Below the pieces are notes generated by a model. That model ran no database searches. It had not been told where the DNA came from and saw only the letters and a program-made list of their open reading frames with translations. The position numbers were made by a program, and so were the translations under genes. A stretch of DNA of 9,856 nucleotides from an uncultured Eubacteriales bacterium (GTDB lineage Bacteria; Bacillota; Clostridia; Oscillospirales; Oscillospiraceae): the NCBI GenBank assembly GCA_900549865.1, contig URPU01000082.1:1-9856 (forward strand), written 5' to 3'. Below are positions 5,787 to 9,856 of this stretch, piece by piece. Positions within the stretch are counted from its first letter, which is position 1, and every line of letters starts with the position of its first letter.

Positions 5787-6908
5787 TCAAAGCGTCTCCG
5801 CGAACTCCGCCATGGCGGCAAGCCCGGCGCGCAGAGTGTCCGCGTCGCAGGCGTAGCCGATGCGCATGCTCTTCGGCTGCTCAAAGCAGTCGCCCGGCGT
5901 GACGAAGGCCCCGGCGGAGTGGTACATGCGCGTGCAGAACTCATAGGAGGGGATATCGTAATCGTAGTACACCAGCGCGGTGGTGCCGGCCTGCGGCTTC
6001 GTGTAATAAAAATGCGGGTGCGCCTTTATCCACTCGTCGAGGATGGCAAGGTTATCGCGGACTATCCCCCTGTTGCGGGCAAGCATCACATCGCTGTGCC
6101 GCAGCGCCAGCGCTGCCACGGCCTCGTCGAACATGCCGCAGCTTATCAGGTTATAATCCCTGTGGGAGAGGAAGGCCACAACGGCGGCCTTGTCGCGGCA
6201 GGCTATCCAGCCCAGACGCAGCCCGGCTAACGAGAACACCTTGGACATGCTGCTGACGGATATGCCCTTTTCATATATGTCGGCGATCGATTCGCACCAC
6301 TCGTCCTGCTGGGTGAGGTGGCGGTAGACCTCGTCGCAGAGAACGTAGGCCCCGACGGAGCGCGCGATATCGACGATGGCGCGCAGGCGCTCTCCGCTCA
6401 TGAGCGCGCCGGTGGGGTTGTTGGGGTTGTTGATGCATATCATCTTCGTCTCCGGCGTCACGAGGGCGCGCAGCTCATCCAGATCGACGAGGTAGCCGTT
6501 CTCCTGCTTCAGATGCATGACGGCAAGCTCCGCGCCGATGGATTCGGGGATGGAGTATAGCTGCTGATAGGTGGGCATGATGCTGATGACCCTGTCGCCC
6601 GGACTTATGAGCGAGCAGAAAACGTGGTGGTTCGCCCCAGCCGCGCCGTGAGTCGGCACGATGTCGCCGGGCTGCACGGTCTTGTAAAGCTTGCACACGC
6701 CGCTTTTGAATTCCGGCCGGCCGAAAATATCGCCGTAGGTGAGGCGCTTTGCGCAGAACGCGTCGAGAAACGCCTGCTTGTCCTCCCCCGTCAGGACAAA
6801 AAGCTCATCAAGGGAGACGGAGTCAACGCAGGTCTCGGCGATGTTGTACTTTGCGCCGTCCTCATACTTGTTCATCCACTCTTCCACGGCAAAGGCTTTG
6901 ATCTTCAT
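5787..6908 (-). CDS. PLP-dependent aminotransferase, class I/II (fold type I)
   Basis: A 373-residue pyridoxal-phosphate enzyme with the fold type I aminotransferase landmarks in order: a cofactor-phosphate loop region (GAAGANHHVF, about 88-97), Tyr115 in PTYQQLY, NNPNNPTGAL (160-169), DEVYRHL (192-198), the Schiff-base lysine Lys223 in SSMSKVFSLAGLRLGW, and a C-terminal substrate-carboxylate arginine candidate (Arg349 in SMRIGYA). Length is typical. The amino donor and acceptor cannot be read from the sequence; aspartate-type and capreomycidine-synthase-like members share this look. Start 6908 has GGAGGG 8 nt upstream. It has its own promoter, preceded by an unusually long structured leader with a hairpin and T-tract abutting the ribosome binding site. 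The gene ends 137 bp before xre and has no minus-strand terminator of its own. Confidence 0.9.
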   Translation of the reverse strand: MKIKAFAVEEWMNKYEDGAKYNIAETCVDSVSLDELFVLTGEDKQAFLDAFCAKRLTYGDIFGRPEFKSGVCKLYKTVQPGDIVPTHGAAGANHHVFCSLISPGDRVISIMPTYQQLYSIPESIGAELAVMHLKQENGYLVDLDELRALVTPETKMICINNPNNPTGALMSGERLRAIVDIARSVGAYVLCDEVYRHLTQQDEWCESIADIYEKGISVSSMSKVFSLAGLRLGWIACRDKAAVVAFLSHRDYNLISCGMFDEAVAALALRHSDVMLARNRGIVRDNLAILDEWIKAHPHFYYTKPQAGTTALVYYDYDIPSYEFCTRMYHSAGAFVTPGDCFEQPKSMRIGYACDADTLRAGLAAMAEFAETL

Positions 6909-6924
6909 GTACGTAACCCTCCAA

Positions 6925-7002
6925 TAAAAATTTAAAAGGGCGTCTGCGCCTGAATCTTATCCGGCCATTGGCCGGAATACCTACGACTCAGGGCAGATGC
7001 CC
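6925..7002 (-). terminator. Long imperfect hairpin with T-tract in the aminotransferase leader (candidate attenuator)
   Basis: The arms 6985-7002 and 6938-6956 pair over 17 bp with one A·C mismatch and one bulged base. They enclose a second hairpin, TCCGGCC/GGCCGGA with an ATT loop (6960-6976). Immediately downstream on the minus strand comes TTTTAAATTTTTATT, then the ribosome binding site of the aminotransferase. This is the geometry of an intrinsic terminator placed just ahead of a gene. Confidence 0.55.
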
Positions 7003-7091
7003 TATTGCGGCGCGGCGGAGTGCCGCATGGCACGCCGGACCCTCCGCATTACCCCCCGCCCGGTGGTGAGGGAAGCATATATATCAGCTTT
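7003..7091 (-). promoter_or_regulatory. GC-rich structured upstream part of the aminotransferase leader
   Basis: This gene-free part of the leader carries several competing stems: GTGCC/GGCAC (7020-7024 with 7029-7033), TGCGG/CCGCA-type outer pairs (7006-7010 with 7044-7048) and the alternative CCCTC/GAGGG (7040-7044 with 7068-7072). It could be the sensing half of a riboregulator or an intergenic repeat copy. I recognise no known riboswitch consensus in it. The plus-strand open frames here are short and low-complexity. Confidence 0.35.
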
Positions 7092-7097
7092 GAATGC

Positions 7098-7126
7098 AGT
7101 ATAGCGCATAATTATGCGCCTGTCAA
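7098..7126 (-). promoter_or_regulatory. Promoter of the aminotransferase
   Basis: On the minus strand, TTGACA (7121-7126) and TATACT (7098-7103) are 17 bp apart. The predicted start is near 7091, leaving a leader of about 180 nt. The spacer is almost wholly a perfect palindrome. Confidence 0.82.
7104..7119. promoter_or_regulatory. 16-bp perfect palindrome in the promoter spacer (candidate operator)
   Basis: GCGCATAATTATGCGC reads identically on both strands and fills 16 of the 17 bp between the -35 and -10 boxes. A dimeric repressor bound here would block the promoter. Which protein binds is unknown; the half-site differs from the ATACC/GGTAT repeats near xre. Confidence 0.5.
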
Positions 7127-7178
7127 GAGAGAAAATGCGCGACAGCCGCACATCAGTTTCAGCGAAAATAATGTGCGT

Positions 7179-7204
7179 GAAAAGACCGCACATATCCTGC
7201 GGCC
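7179..7204 (-). terminator. Weak terminator after the DUF2798 gene
   Basis: GGCCGCA pairs with TGCGGTC (7198-7204 with 7184-7190, one G·U) around a 7-nt loop and is followed on the minus strand by TTTT. It starts 3 bp after the stop codon. The stem is short, so termination may be partial. Confidence 0.45.
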
Positions 7205-7206
7205 TT

Positions 7207-7686
7207 TCAGGGGAAAAGTTTGCCGAAAAGCCAGTGAGTGAACGGAGCGGCGGCAAACATATTCCAGAAAAAGGCTATCGGGAAGTTTTTAAGCACAGTT
7301 CCGACCCATATTGCCGGAAGCTGCGTCACAGGGGCGCCGGAGAGCACGATGCTGAAAAGCACTGACGCCACAAGGCTCATTGTCGGGCACATTACGGCCA
7401 CAGTTCCCGCCTGACGCATGAGGCGGCAGAAATATGCATTGTCACGCTCTATGCTGCATACACGCGCCGCAAAGGCCGCGCCCGCCCGGTTGCCCCAGAG
7501 ATTGGAGAAAACAAAAACGATAAGACCCATGTATGCCGCCTCCTTCAGCGCGGCGGGGAACACCGAATTTGTCATGCTGTCAAGCCCGCCCTGTTTTATC
7601 GCCACATTGTAGACCTCCATGCCTATCGCCATCGCGTAGGACATGATAAGCCCGAAAACTACACCTTGCTTTTTGCTTTTGATCAT
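7207..7686 (-). CDS. DUF2798 family four-helix membrane protein
   Basis: From the ATG at 7686 the product has 159 residues and four predicted membrane helices (about 7-28, 49-65, 93-115 and 122-150). Features I associate with DUF2798 are KKQGVVFGLIMSYAMAIGMEVYN at the N-terminus and the C-terminal PVTQLPAIWVGTVLKNFPIAFFWN with a closing LFGKLFP. The family is a short internally repeated membrane protein of unknown function. The frame stays open to an ATG at 7752, but that start would put translation through the terminator hairpin at 7711-7744. GGAAGAGG (7694-7701) lies 7 nt before 7686, so 7686 is chosen. It is preceded by its own promoter and a terminator-like hairpin, and stands alone between bipA and the aminotransferase. 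Confidence 0.8.
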   Translation of the reverse strand: MIKSKKQGVVFGLIMSYAMAIGMEVYNVAIKQGGLDSMTNSVFPAALKEAAYMGLIVFVFSNLWGNRAGAAFAARVCSIERDNAYFCRLMRQAGTVAVMCPTMSLVASVLFSIVLSGAPVTQLPAIWVGTVLKNFPIAFFWNMFAAAPFTHWLFGKLFP

Positions 7687-7701
7687 TTCAATACCTCTTC
7701 C

Positions 7702-7744
7702 ATAAAAATAAAAGCGTACCGCCCCGGAAGAGGCAGTACGCTTT
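7702..7744 (-). terminator. Strong hairpin with T-tract between promoter and start of the DUF2798 gene (candidate attenuator)
   Basis: A fully paired 15-bp stem (7730-7744 with 7711-7725, two G·U pairs) closes a UUCC loop. UUUUAUUUUU follows, overlapping the end of the stem. It sits about 32 nt after the predicted start and 17 nt before the start codon, so most transcripts should end here unless read-through is allowed. The hairpin segment CCUCUUCC is the exact complement of the ribosome binding site GGAAGAGG located just downstream. Confidence 0.7.
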
Positions 7745-7782
7745 GCGTCCAATACACAGGTATTTGGCTACACGCAACAGTG

Positions 7783-7811
7783 TTTTTATCACATTTCAAG
7801 CAAAATGTCAA
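7783..7811 (-). promoter_or_regulatory. Promoter upstream of the DUF2798 gene
   Basis: On the minus strand, TTGACA (7806-7811) and TAAAAA (7783-7788) are separated by 17 bp, with a TG one base ahead of the -10 box (extended -10). The predicted start is near 7776, giving a leader of about 90 nt. It lies in the short gap after bipA. Confidence 0.7.
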
Positions 7812-7831
7812 GCGTCACGGCGAAAAGAACG

Positions 7832-7841
7832 ACAGATAAGC

Positions 7842-7849
<8 letters not shown>
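7832..7849 (-). terminator. 18-bp palindrome spanning the bipA stop codon
   Basis: ACAGATAAGCTTATCTGT is identical on both strands and contains the TAA stop of bipA. As RNA it can fold into a 7-bp stem with an AGCU loop, followed on the minus strand by CGTTCTTTT. It may act as a weak terminator or 3'-end stabiliser. Confidence 0.4.
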
Positions 7850-9662
<1,813 letters not shown>

Positions 9663-9856
9663 ATGAATGCGCTCCCTTGCACGGGCGGGAATGTCATGCC
9701 GCCCTCAGATTCAGATAATAATACATTAATTTTCAACACAAAACTGAATTTTAACACCTGCATGGCGAAATTGCAACAGAAAGCGCATATTTTTTATAAA
9801 ATACCCTCGGTTGACAAGGACACACACGGTTTTGACGGGCAGAAAGAACGCCCATA
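9663..9856 (-). promoter_or_regulatory. Upstream region of bipA
   Basis: About 194 bp without a gene. A GGGCGG/CCGCCC hairpin (9683-9704) sits just upstream of the bipA ribosome binding site. Further up, an AT-rich stretch (about 9708-9743) holds TTGAAA and TATTAT on the minus strand, but not at proper promoter spacing, so no -35/-10 pair is called. A TTGACA on the plus strand near 9811 has no matching -10 within the window. Confidence 0.3.

Noticed and set aside
5705..5902. 65-codon plus-strand frame beginning inside the candidate small RNA
   Set aside because: It starts at a TTG, crosses the intrinsic terminator and then runs antisense to the aminotransferase; the residues are Arg/Pro/Ser-rich shadow sequence.
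7005..7365. Overlapping short open frames on both strands between the aminotransferase and DUF2798 genes
   Set aside because: They cover the promoter, leader and the antisense of a real gene, and have no domain pattern or binding site.
7687..7752. A 22-residue N-terminal extension of the DUF2798 protein from 7752
   Set aside because: Translation would run through the attenuator hairpin and T-tract; the conserved part starts at 7686 with a good binding site.
7740..7776. Resemblance to the c-di-GMP-I (GEMM) riboswitch through GGACGCAAAGC
   Set aside because: Only this short string matches. The GGCAAACC side and the second helix with its conserved bases are absent, and the string runs directly into the terminator stem.

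Overview
This window looks like chromosomal DNA from a GC-rich, low-complexity-free member of the Clostridia (Firmicutes), probably near Oscillospiraceae/Ruminococcaceae. The basis is the housekeeping order (rplM-rpsI, rpsO-pnp, typA/bipA), the residue style of L13, S9, S15 and PNPase, AGGAGG-type ribosome binding sites and consensus TTGACA/17 bp/TATAAT-type promoters. The assignment is an inference from sequence style, not from a search. I see no phage, transposon, CRISPR array, rRNA or tRNA.

Layout. 1-970 (minus): rplM (L13) and rpsI (S9, its stop codon just off the left edge), behind a strong promoter and a short structured leader. 1073-2548 (plus): a TtcA-type tRNA 2-thiolation enzyme, an overlapping DUF1653 protein and a small membrane protein that looks like a fragment of an MMPL/RND exporter. 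These end at a strong hairpin at 2585-2614, where they converge on the next block. 2650-5381 (minus): the conserved rpsO-pnp pair, with a promoter and structured leader before rpsO, a terminator-like hairpin between the genes and hairpins in the pnp leader. 5419-5772: a small XRE-family repressor (minus) and, back to back with it, a perfect consensus promoter on the plus strand. That promoter leads after about 76 nt straight into an intrinsic terminator, without a gene. 5787-7126 (minus): a PLP aminotransferase with a long, highly structured leader. 7207-7811 (minus): a four-helix DUF2798 membrane protein with a terminator between its promoter and its start. 7842-9662 (minus): the ribosome-associated GTPase BipA/TypA, followed by about 190 bp of upstream intergenic DNA.

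Most genes serve translation and RNA handling: ribosomal proteins L13, S9 and S15, PNPase in mRNA decay, TtcA in tRNA modification and BipA in ribosome assembly or stress translation. No single pathway links the aminotransferase, DUF2798 protein and XRE regulator to them.

The least ordinary part is regulatory. Three recognisable promoters (5662-5690 plus, 7098-7126 minus, 7783-7811 minus) are each followed by a hairpin plus T-tract before any start codon, giving predicted short RNAs of about 76, 165 and 75 nt. One is a candidate free-standing small RNA; the other two are candidate attenuator leaders. All of this was read by eye and needs folding, comparative and transcript data.
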